DNA of 11,227 nucleotides, taken from the NCBI GenBank assembly GCA_900543165.1, contig UQQQ01000061.1, positions 1 through 11,227 of the forward strand, read 5' to 3'. The stretch comes from an uncultured Dialister sp. (GTDB lineage Bacteria > Bacillota > Negativicutes > Veillonellales > Dialisteraceae). Under the pieces are notes generated by a model. It had not been told where the DNA came from. It searched no databases and worked only from the letters and a program-made list of their open reading frames with translations. Position numbers and translations under genes: made by a program. Shown piece after piece: positions 1 through 6,241 of this stretch; within the stretch, counting starts at the first letter, position 1, and each line of letters begins with the position of its first letter.

Positions 1-7
1 TTCATAG

Positions 8-472
8 AAATCCGGGCGTACCCCAAAGGGCGCCTCCCGCCCCCAGCCATACCTTGTGAACCGCATCGATCAGCTCGATGGGACACCGCTCAAGATCTTC
101 TCGCCGGAGAAGGTGGGGACGCTTCCTGTATCTAAGGATACGCTCGATGCGATCCACAAGGGGCTTCGGATGGTCATGAGCAAGGATGGGACAGGCGGAC
201 AGCTCTTCGAGCATTATCCGATCTCGATCGCCGGTAAGTCCGGTACGGCGGAAACGAATGGTCTCGATAACGGCTGGTTCGTGGCGTATGCGCCTTTCGA
301 CAAGCCGGAGGTCGTGATCCTGTGCATGTTCGAACACAGCGGCTTCGGCTCGGAGTCCGCGGCACCGGTCGTCAAGAAGATGATGGATGCCTATTTCCAT
401 ATCGGAGATTATTCGCCGGCAAAGCTGAAGGCAGCGGATGAGGCGAAGGCAGGAGGCAAAAAGAATGGCTGA
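8..472 (+). CDS. mrdA: Penicillin-binding protein 2 (elongation transpeptidase), C-terminal fragment
   Basis: This is the C-terminal end of the peptidoglycan DD-transpeptidase that partners the RodA glycosyltransferase in side-wall synthesis. It is membrane anchored with its catalytic domain outside the cytoplasmic membrane. The third active-site motif is visible as K-S-G-T-A-E at bases 236-253, and the segment from about base 47 (P-Y-L-V-N-R-I) reads as normal PBP2. The SxxK and SxN motifs lie upstream of the window. In this frame there is a TAG at 5-7, and residues coded by 8-46 do not look like the expected PBP2 stretch (usually N-G-G-x-x-Y-x-P-Y-L-V). The gene is therefore either frame-disrupted here or the extreme edge of the sequence is unreliable. 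A GTG at 56 could formally start an ORF, but it is an internal valine of the domain. The stop overlaps the start of the MinD-like gene by 8 bases, and rodA follows that, so this is one operon. Confidence 0.85.
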   Translation, partial: KSGRTPKGASRPQPYLVNRIDQLDGTPLKIFSPEKVGTLPVSKDTLDAIHKGLRMVMSKDGTGGQLFEHYPISIAGKSGTAETNGLDNGWFVAYAPFDKPEVVILCMFEHSGFGSESAAPVVKKMMDAYFHIGDYSPAKLKAADEAKAGGKKNG

Positions 473-1310
473 GATCGTATCCTTTGCTTCTGGCAAGGGC
501 GGCGTGGGGAAGACGCTCCTCACCGCTGCTCTGGGGATCTTCCTCTCCCGGAAGGGGAAGAAAGTCCTCCTCATCGACGGGGATATGGGCATGAGGAATA
601 TGGATCTCGTGCTGGGGCTGGAAAATGAATGCTTCTATCATGTGATGGATCTGGCGGAAGGCCGCTGCTTTGCGAAAGATGTCATCTTGGAAGTGAATGA
701 CCATCTGGATTTCCTGCCGGCAGCGCAGAATGATACCTGGGAGACGGTCTTCCCTGCAGCGATGGATACCGTGCTGGAAGATGTGGAGGATAAGTATGAC
801 TACATCCTCCTCGACTGTCCGGCGGGGCGAGGGGAGGGCATCCGTTTTGCGGAGCATCTCTCGGATCATATGTTCCTCGTCGTGGCGCCGTCATGGGCGT
901 CGAAGCGGAATGCAGAGCGCCTCATGACGGGACCGCGCAAGCGGTACATGACCTATGTGCTGAACCAGTTCTCCCTCTCGGGGGATACGCAGATTTCCTT
1001 GACGGATATGCTGGAGACGCTCGATGAAGAGTCCGTCTCTGCCATCATCCCGTATACAGAGGAGGCAGACCGTCTCGCGCATCAGGGAGAGCTTTCAGAT
1101 TTTTCTGAAAAAGGGGCGCTCGGTGAAGCGCTCGCTCTTTTTTGGAAATCATATAAAGAAGAGAAACAGATCCCGCTTTCGCGCTGGAAGAAGCTGCTCC
1201 GGAAAGCAGAAGAGGAGAATGCGCGGGAGAAGGCACCTGTGAAGACGGCGCCGGCCGGCCTTTCCTGGCACTCCGGCAGCCGCTCGTATAAATGGCAGAG
1301 GAGGAGATAA
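465..1310 (+). CDS. minD: MinD-family deviant-Walker ATPase without MinC/MinE neighbours
   Basis: This is a 281-residue P-loop ATPase of the ParA/MinD class. It has the deviant Walker A K-G-G-V-G-K-T at residues 11-17, with both lysines at the E. coli MinD positions (K11, K16). The MinD switch pattern I-D-G-D-M-G-M-R-N-M-D is at 37-47, and a Walker B/switch D-C-P-A-G starts at D117. The ATG at 465 is chosen because AGGAGG (451-456) lies 8 bases upstream; the ATG at 438 would add nine residues with no such site. Family knowledge: MinD dimerises on the membrane with ATP, recruits the division inhibitor MinC and is released by MinE. Residues near 236-250 (I-P-L-S-R-W-K-K-L-L-R-K-A) resemble the amphipathic membrane-targeting helix, but about 30 further residues follow, ending in a basic K-W-Q-R-R-R, where MinD proteins normally stop. 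It overlaps the PBP2 gene by 8 bases and is 4 bases from rodA, so no minC or minE fits here. It may be a diverged MinD with another partner. Confidence 0.85.
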   Translation: MAEIVSFASGKGGVGKTLLTAALGIFLSRKGKKVLLIDGDMGMRNMDLVLGLENECFYHVMDLAEGRCFAKDVILEVNDHLDFLPAAQNDTWETVFPAAMDTVLEDVEDKYDYILLDCPAGRGEGIRFAEHLSDHMFLVVAPSWASKRNAERLMTGPRKRYMTYVLNQFSLSGDTQISLTDMLETLDEESVSAIIPYTEEADRLAHQGELSDFSEKGALGEALALFWKSYKEEKQIPLSRWKKLLRKAEEENAREKAPVKTAPAGLSWHSGSRSYKWQRRR

Positions 1311-1314
1311 CGGA

Positions 1315-2430
1315 ATGAATCTCATTCGGTACTGGCGGCGCATCGACAGCACGCTGCTGATGGCTGTCCTGGGCCTTGCCGTCATCTGTCTTCTGATCAT
1401 TGCGAGCGCCACCCATGCGAATATGGATGGACAGCCGGGGCAGTATGACTTCGTCATGAAGCAGGGGGTCTTCCTGGTCGGCGGTCTTATCATCGCGGGG
1501 GGCTCGCTCTATTTTGACTATAGGAAACTCTATCGCTTCGTACCTATCCTCTATGGGATCAATGCGATCCTGCTTCTGGTCGTCAAATTCGCCGGAACAA
1601 GTGCGCTCGGGGCGCAGCGCTGGATCCAGATCGGCCCTTTCACGCTGCAGCCTTCGGAATTTGCGAAAATCATCATGATCATCTGTCTGGCAAGGCTCAT
1701 GGCGAATGACAAATCCGGCTTCCAGACATGGAAGAGCCTTCTGCCTGTCGCGGGTATGATGGCACTTCCGACACTTTTGATCTTCATCCAGCCGGACCTT
1801 GGTACGAGCCTTGTCTTCGCGGCCATCACCTTCGGCATGCTTTATATTTCCGGACTCAAGATGCAGCTTGTGAAACGCGCCTTTCTTGCGTTCGTCGCAG
1901 TCTTCCCGCTCATCTGGTTCTTCGTGCTGCACAGCTACCAGAAGATGCGTATCCTTGTCCTCTTCAATCCGGATGTCGATCCGTATGGCTCCGGCTACCA
2001 TGTCATCCAGTCGAAGATATCCATCGGCAGCGGCGGCTTTATCGGGCAGGGGCTCTTCGAAGGTACGCAGAGCCAGCTGGATTTCCTCCCGGAAAATCAC
2101 ACCGACTTCATCTTCTCCGTCATCGGGGAAGAGCTGGGCTTCGTCGGAGCGATCTTCGTCCTCTTTTTGTTTTTCGTCCTTTTATACAGGACACTTATGA
2201 TTTCCCGCTCTTCGGGGGATGCCTTTGGCAGCCTGCTCGCCTGTGGGATCTTTTCCATGTGGCTCTTCCAGATCTTCATCAATGTCGGCATGACCCTCGG
2301 CATCATGCCCGTCACCGGCATCCCGCTGCCCTTCATGAGCTACGGCGGCTCGGCCCTCCTCATGAACCTTCTCTGCGTCGGGCTTTTGATGAATATCTAT
2401 TTAAGAAGAAAGAAATTGATGTTTGATTGA
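1315..2430 (+). CDS. rodA: RodA, SEDS-family peptidoglycan glycosyltransferase
   Basis: This 371-residue polytopic membrane protein of the SEDS family polymerises lipid II into glycan strands in complex with PBP2. It is full length for RodA. The loop containing P-E-N-H-T-D-F-I-F (P259 to F267) carries the conserved SEDS aspartate (D264), and the wording Q-L-D-F-L-P-E-N-H-T-D-F is typical of RodA rather than FtsW. The end has the family signature P-L-P-F-M-S-Y-G-G-S. Many hydrophobic segments run through the protein. The ATG at 1315 follows a GGAGGAG-like site at about 1299-1306. The gene starts 4 bases after the MinD-like stop, so it is translated as the third gene of the PBP2-MinD-RodA operon. 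No clear intrinsic terminator follows directly; the next gap begins with heptad repeats. RodA rather than FtsW is a confident but not certain call. Confidence 0.94.
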   Translation: MNLIRYWRRIDSTLLMAVLGLAVICLLIIASATHANMDGQPGQYDFVMKQGVFLVGGLIIAGGSLYFDYRKLYRFVPILYGINAILLLVVKFAGTSALGAQRWIQIGPFTLQPSEFAKIIMIICLARLMANDKSGFQTWKSLLPVAGMMALPTLLIFIQPDLGTSLVFAAITFGMLYISGLKMQLVKRAFLAFVAVFPLIWFFVLHSYQKMRILVLFNPDVDPYGSGYHVIQSKISIGSGGFIGQGLFEGTQSQLDFLPENHTDFIFSVIGEELGFVGAIFVLFLFFVLLYRTLMISRSSGDAFGSLLACGIFSMWLFQIFINVGMTLGIMPVTGIPLPFMSYGGSALLMNLLCVGLLMNIYLRRKKLMFD

Positions 2431-2432
2431 TT

Positions 2433-2456
2433 GGGGACTAGGAGACTAGTGACTGG
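2433..2456 (+). repeat. Degenerate heptad repeat, G-rich orientation (gap A, left edge)
   Basis: Directly behind the rodA stop are GGGACTA, an 8-base variant GGAGACTA, and GTGACTG. These are the same unit types found behind the stop codons of the radical SAM, membrane-protein and ribBA genes. The repeat is short and degenerate. Confidence 0.55.
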
Positions 2457-2492
2457 AATGCCAGCTCATGACATCGCCATTATTTATACTTC

Positions 2493-2519
2493 GCGGCGCT
2501 TCTATATTTTATGCGCCGC
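2493..2519. repeat. GCGGCGC/GCGCCGC inverted repeat (gap A core)
   Basis: GCGGCGC (2493-2499) and GCGCCGC (2513-2519) form a perfect 7-bp inverted repeat around 13 AT-rich bases. There is no T-run after it, so it is not a standard terminator. The same GCGGCGC block, again followed closely by ACAACCCTGAACC-type repeats, occurs at 9574-9607. This points to an interspersed element rather than a gene-specific hairpin. Confidence 0.6.
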
Positions 2520-2524
2520 ACCAC

Positions 2525-2562
2525 AACCCTGAACCCCTTGAACCCTTTGAACCTGTAACCCC
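2525..2562 (-). repeat. Degenerate heptad repeat, C-rich orientation (gap A, right edge)
   Basis: Imperfect units of 7-9 bases based on ACCCTGA (ACCCTGA, then variants such as ACCCCTTGA and ACCCTTTGA) lie just upstream of the radical SAM gene. They match the array at 9594-9628 in front of ribH. They are written in the orientation opposite to the G-rich units at the left of the same gap. Confidence 0.6.
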
Positions 2563-2582
2563 ATTTATTTTAGGAGTATCAA

Positions 2583-4490
2583 ATGAACCGTGTAACTATC
2601 GATCCCGTATGGCTGATGCATATCCAAAAGCCTGCCCGCTACATTGGCGGAGAGTGGAACAGTGTGGTGAAGAACCACGATGAGATCCCGGTGAAAGTGG
2701 CGCTGGCATTCCCTGATGTCTACGAAGTCGCCATGAGCCATCTGGGACTCAAAATCATTTACAGTGTCCTGAACGCCAGAGAGGATGCGCTGGCAGAGCG
2801 TGTATATGCGCCATGGGTGGACATGGAAGCGATGATGAGAGAGAAGCATATCCCGCTCTTTTCTCTTGAAAACAAATGCCCGGTCAAGGATTTCGATGTA
2901 CTTGGCTTCACCATGCCGTATGAAATGTGCTACACGAATATCCTGAACATGATCGACATGGCAGGCATTCCTGTCTGGGCGAAGGACCGCAGCGACGAGG
3001 ATCCCCTCGTCGTCGCCGGCGGCCCCTGTGTGTACAATGCAGAGCCGGTCGCTGATTTCTTCGACGTCTTCTTCATCGGAGAGTCCGAAGAAGCCATCGG
3101 AGAGATGGTGGATATCGTGAAAGCATGGAAAGCGGAAGGGAAGCCCGGCGGCCGCAAAGAGGCGATCCGCCGTCTTGGTCAGATCGATGGCTGCTATGCG
3201 CCGTCCTTCTATGAGGTCTCTTACTATGAGAATGGCGTCTTCCGCAGCATCCGTCCCATCGACGAAGCGGCACAGTTCCCTGTAAAGAAGCGTGTCATCC
3301 GTGATGTAGACCATGTCCACATCGATGACAAGCCGATCCTCCCGCATATCGAGATCGTGCATGATCGTGCCGTCTTGGAAATGTTCCGCGGCTGCAGCCG
3401 CGGATGCCGCTTCTGCCAGGCGGGGATGATCTACCGCCCTGTGCGCGAGAAGAGCGAAGAGAGACTGCAGGAGATCGCAGATACCCTGATCAAGAACACG
3501 GGCTATAATGAGATTTCCCTCATGTCCCTCTCTTCGGCAGACTATTCCTGCCTGCCCGAGCTCGTCGATCACCTCTTGGAAAATTTCAAAGACAAGCGCG
3601 TGAGCGTCAGTCTCCCGTCACTGCGTGTCGACAGCTTCTCCATCGACATCGCGAAAAAGATCCAGCAGGTCAGAAAGAGCGGTCTCACGCTGGCACCGGA
3701 AGCCGGTACGCAGCGTATGCGCGATGTCATCAATAAGGGCGTCACGGAGGAAGACATCATGGGCGCCTGTGCGAATGCCTTCAAAAATGGCTGGAAAAAG
3801 GTGAAGCTCTACTTCATGATGGGCCTTCCGACGGAAACGGATGAAGACCTGAAGGGCATCGCCGATCTGGCGAACCGCATCCACGAGCTCTATCATGAGA
3901 TCAAGGGGCGCTATGACCTGCGCATCACCGTCAGCGTCTCGAGCTTTGTCCCGAAGCCTTTCACCCCTTTCCAGTGGATGCCGCAGTGCAGCGTAGAGGA
4001 GATCGAGCGCAAACAGCAGTACCTGAAGAGCCTTTTCACAAACCGTCATATCAAGTACGCCTATCATGATGCCAAGACAGGATATATCGAAGCCGTCCTC
4101 GCTCGCGGCGACCGCAAGCTCTCTTCTGCCATCTACACCGCATGGAAGAAAGGCTGCACCTATGACAGCTGGACGGAATTTTTCCACTTCGACGTCTGGA
4201 TGGACAGCTTCCGGGAATGCGGTATCGATCCCGACGAGTACGCAGCGCGTATTCGTGATTTCTACGAATGTGAACCATGGGATCATATCGACAGCGGTGT
4301 CACGAAGGATTACCTCCTGAAAGAATGGCGCATGGCGGAGAAGGGAATCCTTACCCACGACTGCCGCCACCAGGCCTGCAATGGTTGTGGTGTCTGCCCG
4401 ATCCTTGATGTGAATCTCCTCGATCATAAGGTAGAAAGCAAGGAGCCGAAGCGTGTCTTCACGTATCGTCAGCCGAAGGCGGGGGAGTAG
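2583..4490 (+). CDS. B12-binding-like/radical SAM protein, TIGR03960 type
   Basis: This 635-residue cytosolic iron-sulfur protein is of the conserved but uncharacterised TIGR03960 class, which uses S-adenosylmethionine to make a radical. The radical SAM cluster motif CxxxCxxC is C271, C275, C278 within F-R-G-C-S-R-G-C-R-F-C. The part before it looks like the cobalamin-binding-like N-terminal domain (V-A-G-G-P-C-V-Y-N motif around 3014-3040). A second cysteine cluster sits near the C-terminus (C594, C599, C602, C605) and could bind another metal centre. The ATG at 2583 follows TAGGAG at 2571-2576 with a 6-base spacer. In clostridia and relatives this gene is usually followed by the DUF2344 (TIGR03936) gene and ribonuclease G. 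Here it is followed by terminators and a convergent membrane-protein gene, so the usual partner is not adjacent. The substrate is unknown; a role linked to RNA modification or ribosome biogenesis is inferred only from usual neighbours. Confidence 0.93.
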   Translation: MNRVTIDPVWLMHIQKPARYIGGEWNSVVKNHDEIPVKVALAFPDVYEVAMSHLGLKIIYSVLNAREDALAERVYAPWVDMEAMMREKHIPLFSLENKCPVKDFDVLGFTMPYEMCYTNILNMIDMAGIPVWAKDRSDEDPLVVAGGPCVYNAEPVADFFDVFFIGESEEAIGEMVDIVKAWKAEGKPGGRKEAIRRLGQIDGCYAPSFYEVSYYENGVFRSIRPIDEAAQFPVKKRVIRDVDHVHIDDKPILPHIEIVHDRAVLEMFRGCSRGCRFCQAGMIYRPVREKSEERLQEIADTLIKNTGYNEISLMSLSSADYSCLPELVDHLLENFKDKRVSVSLPSLRVDSFSIDIAKKIQQVRKSGLTLAPEAGTQRMRDVINKGVTEEDIMGACANAFKNGWKKVKLYFMMGLPTETDEDLKGIADLANRIHELYHEIKGRYDLRITVSVSSFVPKPFTPFQWMPQCSVEEIERKQQYLKSLFTNRHIKYAYHDAKTGYIEAVLARGDRKLSSAIYTAWKKGCTYDSWTEFFHFDVWMDSFRECGIDPDEYAARIRDFYECEPWDHIDSGVTKDYLLKEWRMAEKGILTHDCRHQACNGCGVCPILDVNLLDHKVESKEPKRVFTYRQPKAGE

Positions 4491-4530
4491 CTGTTTAGTG
4501 ACTAGTTGCTAGGGATTAGGAATTAGGAAT
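4491..4530 (+). repeat. Heptad tandem repeat, G-rich orientation (gap B, left edge)
   Basis: Starting at the base after the radical SAM stop, seven-base units run in phase: CTGTTTA, GTGACTA, GTTGCTA, GGGATTA, GGAATTA and a partial GGAAT. Phase is kept across the array, so it is a true degenerate tandem repeat and not chance low complexity. Confidence 0.75.
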
Positions 4531-4578
4531 TTTCCCCCTTACCATTTCTCCATACTATCGGTGTATGAAATCGACACG

Positions 4579-4607
4579 AAAGCGAGGTCTATTGGGCCTC
4601 GCTTTTT
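4579..4607 (+). terminator. Intrinsic terminator after the radical SAM gene
   Basis: AAAGCGAGG (4579-4587) pairs with CCTCGCTTT (4597-4605) over a 9-base loop and runs into TTTTT (4603-4607). The opposite strand lacks a comparable T-run, so it serves plus-strand transcription. A smaller hairpin (CATAC 4551-4555 with GTATG 4563-4567) lies just upstream. Confidence 0.85.
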
Positions 4608-4644
4608 ACGTGTTGTATTTTTCACGATCTGTTTTGGGCAAACA

Positions 4645-4684
4645 AAAACCGTCATGACCATTTCCGATCATGACGGTTTTCTTT
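4645..4684. terminator. Bidirectional intrinsic terminator between convergent genes
   Basis: AAAACCGTCATGA (4645-4657) pairs with TCATGACGGTTTT (4668-4680), a perfect 13-bp stem with a 10-base loop. There are T-rich tracts on both strands. It lies between the radical SAM gene and the minus-strand membrane-protein gene, and probably ends transcription of the latter. Confidence 0.9.
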
Positions 4685-4730
4685 TGGGATCAGGTATAGC
4701 GGAGTAGCGGGAAATGTGAGGCAAACTTCC

Positions 4731-4770
4731 TAATCCCTAGCCACTAATCCCTAGCTACTAGTCACCAGCC
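4731..4770 (-). repeat. Heptad tandem repeat, C-rich orientation (gap B, right edge)
   Basis: In-phase units TAATCCC, TAGCCAC, TAATCCC, TAGCTAC, TAGTCAC and partial CAGCC end exactly at the stop codon of the minus-strand gene. Read on the minus strand they become GTGACTA, GTAGCTA, GGGATTA and GTGGCTA, which are the same units as in the arrays behind the plus-strand genes. Confidence 0.75.
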
Positions 4771-5736
4771 TTAGAACATATTCAGCAGTCCTTTAAATCC
4801 ATAGTAATTGGTCGGCAGGAAAGCGTCTACGTACTTGGAGACACCGACAGGCTCCGGTGCGGTGAGGAAGAGAAGGAAGAGGCCTAGGACGGTGAAGCCG
4901 ATCGCGATGAGGCTTGCCTTGCCCTTGCCGGACATTTCATAGTAGCCGAAGAGACGCAGACCGAGTGCGCCGAAGAAGGTGATGCACATGCCGGAGAGGG
5001 AGAAGACACCGAAGAGGATATTTGCCATCAGGAAGCCGACATAGAAGACCGGCAGGAAAATGAAAGGCAGATTGTATGCGATGCGGGTCGGGTTCACGCT
5101 GCGGCGCATATCATCCATCCAGTCCGCCATATCGAAGCCGAAGAGGCCGAGCGGGATGAAGGAGAGCAGGATGACCGTATCCCAGATACCGGAAAGTCTG
5201 TCGCGGTCCTGTCCCAGCCACCATACGAAGGCGCAGAGGAAGAGGCCGACAGCGCCGCCCAGTGCATAGTACCAGGCAGCGGGGATGAATTTGACGGCGA
5301 TCATAGAGACGGTGGTCAGGAGGGAACCGATCACGATGTACTTGGTGAGTTCTCCCTTCGAGAGCTGTCTGTCTTCCGGAATTTCCGACTTGATCTGTGC
5401 GAGGATTTCCACCATGAAGAGCAGGAGGAAGATCGCCAGCGCTGCGAATGGATACAGGAAGAGAGAGATCACGATCAGCAGGACAGGGACAAAGACTCGC
5501 ATCCCCTTGAAGACCTGCAGTTTCTTGAAATTCAGCTTGCGCTTCTGGGTGTAAATGGTGAGGCGCATGAAGACCAGGTACGTCAGCATGATGCCTACCG
5601 TTTCCATCGGTTCACTTCCCATGTAGAGCAGCGCACAGAAAACGAGCATTGCCATATTCGCTCCGGTAAAGCGGCAGATCAGCGTACTGAAAATGCCAAT
5701 GTTCAGAAAGGCCACTACGGCGTCAACAAAATTCAA
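4771..5736 (-). CDS. Polytopic membrane protein of unknown function
   Basis: I do not recognise this family. The product is about 320 residues and almost entirely hydrophobic, with roughly nine or ten membrane segments, a short basic loop (Q-K-R-K-L-N-F-K-K) after the first third, and a charged central loop (E-I-P-E-D-R-Q-L-S-K-G-E). There is no signal peptide cleavage site, ATPase motif or cysteine cluster. The pattern G-S-E-P-M-E-T-V-G followed by a basic stretch faintly recalls TauE/SafE-type transporters, but this is not enough for a call. Start choice: AAGGAG (5746-5751) directly abuts an ATG at 5745, too close for use, so the in-frame TTG at 5736 (9-base spacer) is preferred; the ATG adds three residues. 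The TTG at 5805 is excluded because it sits in the -35 box. The gene is alone, convergent with the radical SAM gene and divergent from ribD. Confidence 0.8.
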   Translation of the reverse strand: MNFVDAVVAFLNIGIFSTLICRFTGANMAMLVFCALLYMGSEPMETVGIMLTYLVFMRLTIYTQKRKLNFKKLQVFKGMRVFVPVLLIVISLFLYPFAALAIFLLLFMVEILAQIKSEIPEDRQLSKGELTKYIVIGSLLTTVSMIAVKFIPAAWYYALGGAVGLFLCAFVWWLGQDRDRLSGIWDTVILLSFIPLGLFGFDMADWMDDMRRSVNPTRIAYNLPFIFLPVFYVGFLMANILFGVFSLSGMCITFFGALGLRLFGYYEMSGKGKASLIAIGFTVLGLFLLFLTAPEPVGVSKYVDAFLPTNYYGFKGLLNMF

Positions 5737-5776
5737 AACATCCATCTCCTTAATAAAAAATAGAATTATCTTTTCT

Positions 5777-5805
5777 AGTATATATGGTGTGAGGATTTTA
5801 CGCAA
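5777..5805 (-). promoter_or_regulatory. Promoter of the membrane-protein gene
   Basis: On the minus strand there is a TTGCGT (5805-5800), exactly 17 bases, then TATACT (5782-5777). This is a good housekeeping-sigma match, placed about 30 bases before the ribosome-binding site. It makes the upstream TTG at 5805 impossible as a start from this promoter. Confidence 0.75.
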
Positions 5806-5822
5806 GGGAGGTTGGGGGATTC

Positions 5823-5852
5823 GTGACTAGGGATTAGTAGCTAGGGATTAGG
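5823..5852 (+). repeat. Heptad tandem repeat, G-rich orientation (gap C, left edge)
   Basis: In-phase units GTGACTA, GGGATTA, GTAGCTA, GGGATTA and partial GG are preceded by an 8-base variant. Here the array lies upstream of the divergent membrane-protein gene, so the orientation follows the edge of the gap and not the direction of the neighbouring gene. Confidence 0.72.
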
Positions 5853-5879
5853 TCATTATCTCGCATTTTCATCCCGCTA

Positions 5880-5929
5880 AAACCCTATCCGGCTCGCTAT
5901 GCTCGCCACCTTCCCCACGCGGGGAAGGC
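5880..5929 (+). repeat. Interspersed ACCCTATCCG...CCTTCCCC hairpin element, copy 1 (gap C core)
   Basis: AACCCTATCCGGCTCGC begins the element, and it ends in a perfect 8-bp hairpin of CCTTCCCC (5909-5916), a 4-base loop and GGGGAAGG (5921-5928). Two related copies occur at 9503-9543 (same strand) and 9388-9433 (opposite strand). There is no T-run, so it is a REP-like element and not a terminator. Confidence 0.7.
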
Positions 5930-5960
5930 TGCAGTACAGGGAAAGCGGTATTCTCCTTTC

Positions 5961-6016
5961 TCATCCCTCATCCCTCATCCCTAGTCCCTAGCCACCAGTC
6001 ACCAGTCACCAGCCAC
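5961..6016 (-). repeat. Heptad tandem repeat, C-rich orientation (gap C, right edge)
   Basis: Eight in-phase units: TCATCCC three times, TAGTCCC, TAGCCAC, CAGTCAC twice and CAGCCAC. This is one of the two longest arrays in the window, and it ends just before the rib promoter. The runs of identical adjacent units suggest recent slippage or expansion. Confidence 0.8.
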
Positions 6017-6035
6017 GCATCCCTCTTGCGTTATC

Positions 6036-6044
6036 TGTTATAAT
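6036..6044 (+). promoter_or_regulatory. Extended -10 promoter of the rib operon
   Basis: TGTTATAAT is a perfect TATAAT (6039-6044) with the upstream TG of an extended -10. No good -35 sits 17 bases upstream (TTGCGT at 6026 is too near). Transcription would start about 10-15 bases before the FMN aptamer. Confidence 0.75.
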
Positions 6045-6062
6045 AGAAACGTAGAAATATAT

Positions 6063-6188
6063 CTCTTCAGGGCGGGGCGGAATTCCCCACCGGTGGTAAA
6101 GATTTTCTGAGCCCACGAGCTGCGGATGTCCTGCAGTAGATCTGGTGAGAACCCAGAGCCGACGGTTAGAGTCCGGATGAAAGAAGAG
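6063..6188 (+). ncRNA. FMN riboswitch (RFN element)
   Basis: The conserved RFN blocks appear in order: CTCTTC (6063-6068) closing with GAAGAG (6183-6188) as P1, then GGCGGGG...AATTCCCCACCGG, GAGCCCACGAGC, GATCTGGTGAGA, CCAGAGCCGACGG and GTCCGGATGAAAGA. All the helices of the six-stem FMN aptamer can be placed. Family knowledge: it binds flavin mononucleotide and turns down riboflavin synthesis or transport genes. Here it lies directly before ribD and would control ribD-ribE-ribBA in response to FMN. Confidence 0.97.
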
Positions 6189-6206
6189 TGGTAGACTTTT
6201 TGGCTG

Positions 6207-6241
6207 TCCACCTCCCTGAAGGAAAGGAAGGTGGATTTTTT
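6207..6241 (+). terminator. Riboswitch expression platform: terminator overlapping the ribD start
   Basis: TCCACCT (6207-6213) pairs with AGGTGGA (6229-6235), with two more C-G pairs inside after a mismatch, followed by TTTTTT (6236-6241). The 3' arm contains the purine-rich ribosome-binding region and the GTG at 6231, so the hairpin can both end transcription and hide the start. GTGG at 6188-6191, at the edge of the aptamer, can pair with CCAC at 6208-6211 as a possible antiterminator contact. Confidence 0.85.

Noticed and set aside
1045..2100. 351-codon minus-strand open frame opposite the MinD-like gene and rodA
   Set aside because: It mirrors the codon structure of well-identified plus-strand genes, has no recognisable domain and is strongly charged low-complexity sequence.
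2485..2490. TATACT as a -10 box for the radical SAM gene
   Set aside because: There is no -35 match at a suitable distance and no extended -10 TG, so it is too weak to list.
2565..4427. Two long minus-strand open frames (335 and 269 codons) opposite the radical SAM gene
   Set aside because: They are antisense shadows; the plus strand encodes a full-length conserved protein with an intact CxxxCxxC motif.
5737..5805. Longer start (TTG at 5805) for the membrane protein
   Set aside because: The codon lies in the -35 box of the gene's own promoter and has no ribosome-binding site upstream.
5960..6016. CRISPR array
   Set aside because: The units are only seven bases, degenerate and contiguous with no spacers; this is a tandem heptad repeat.
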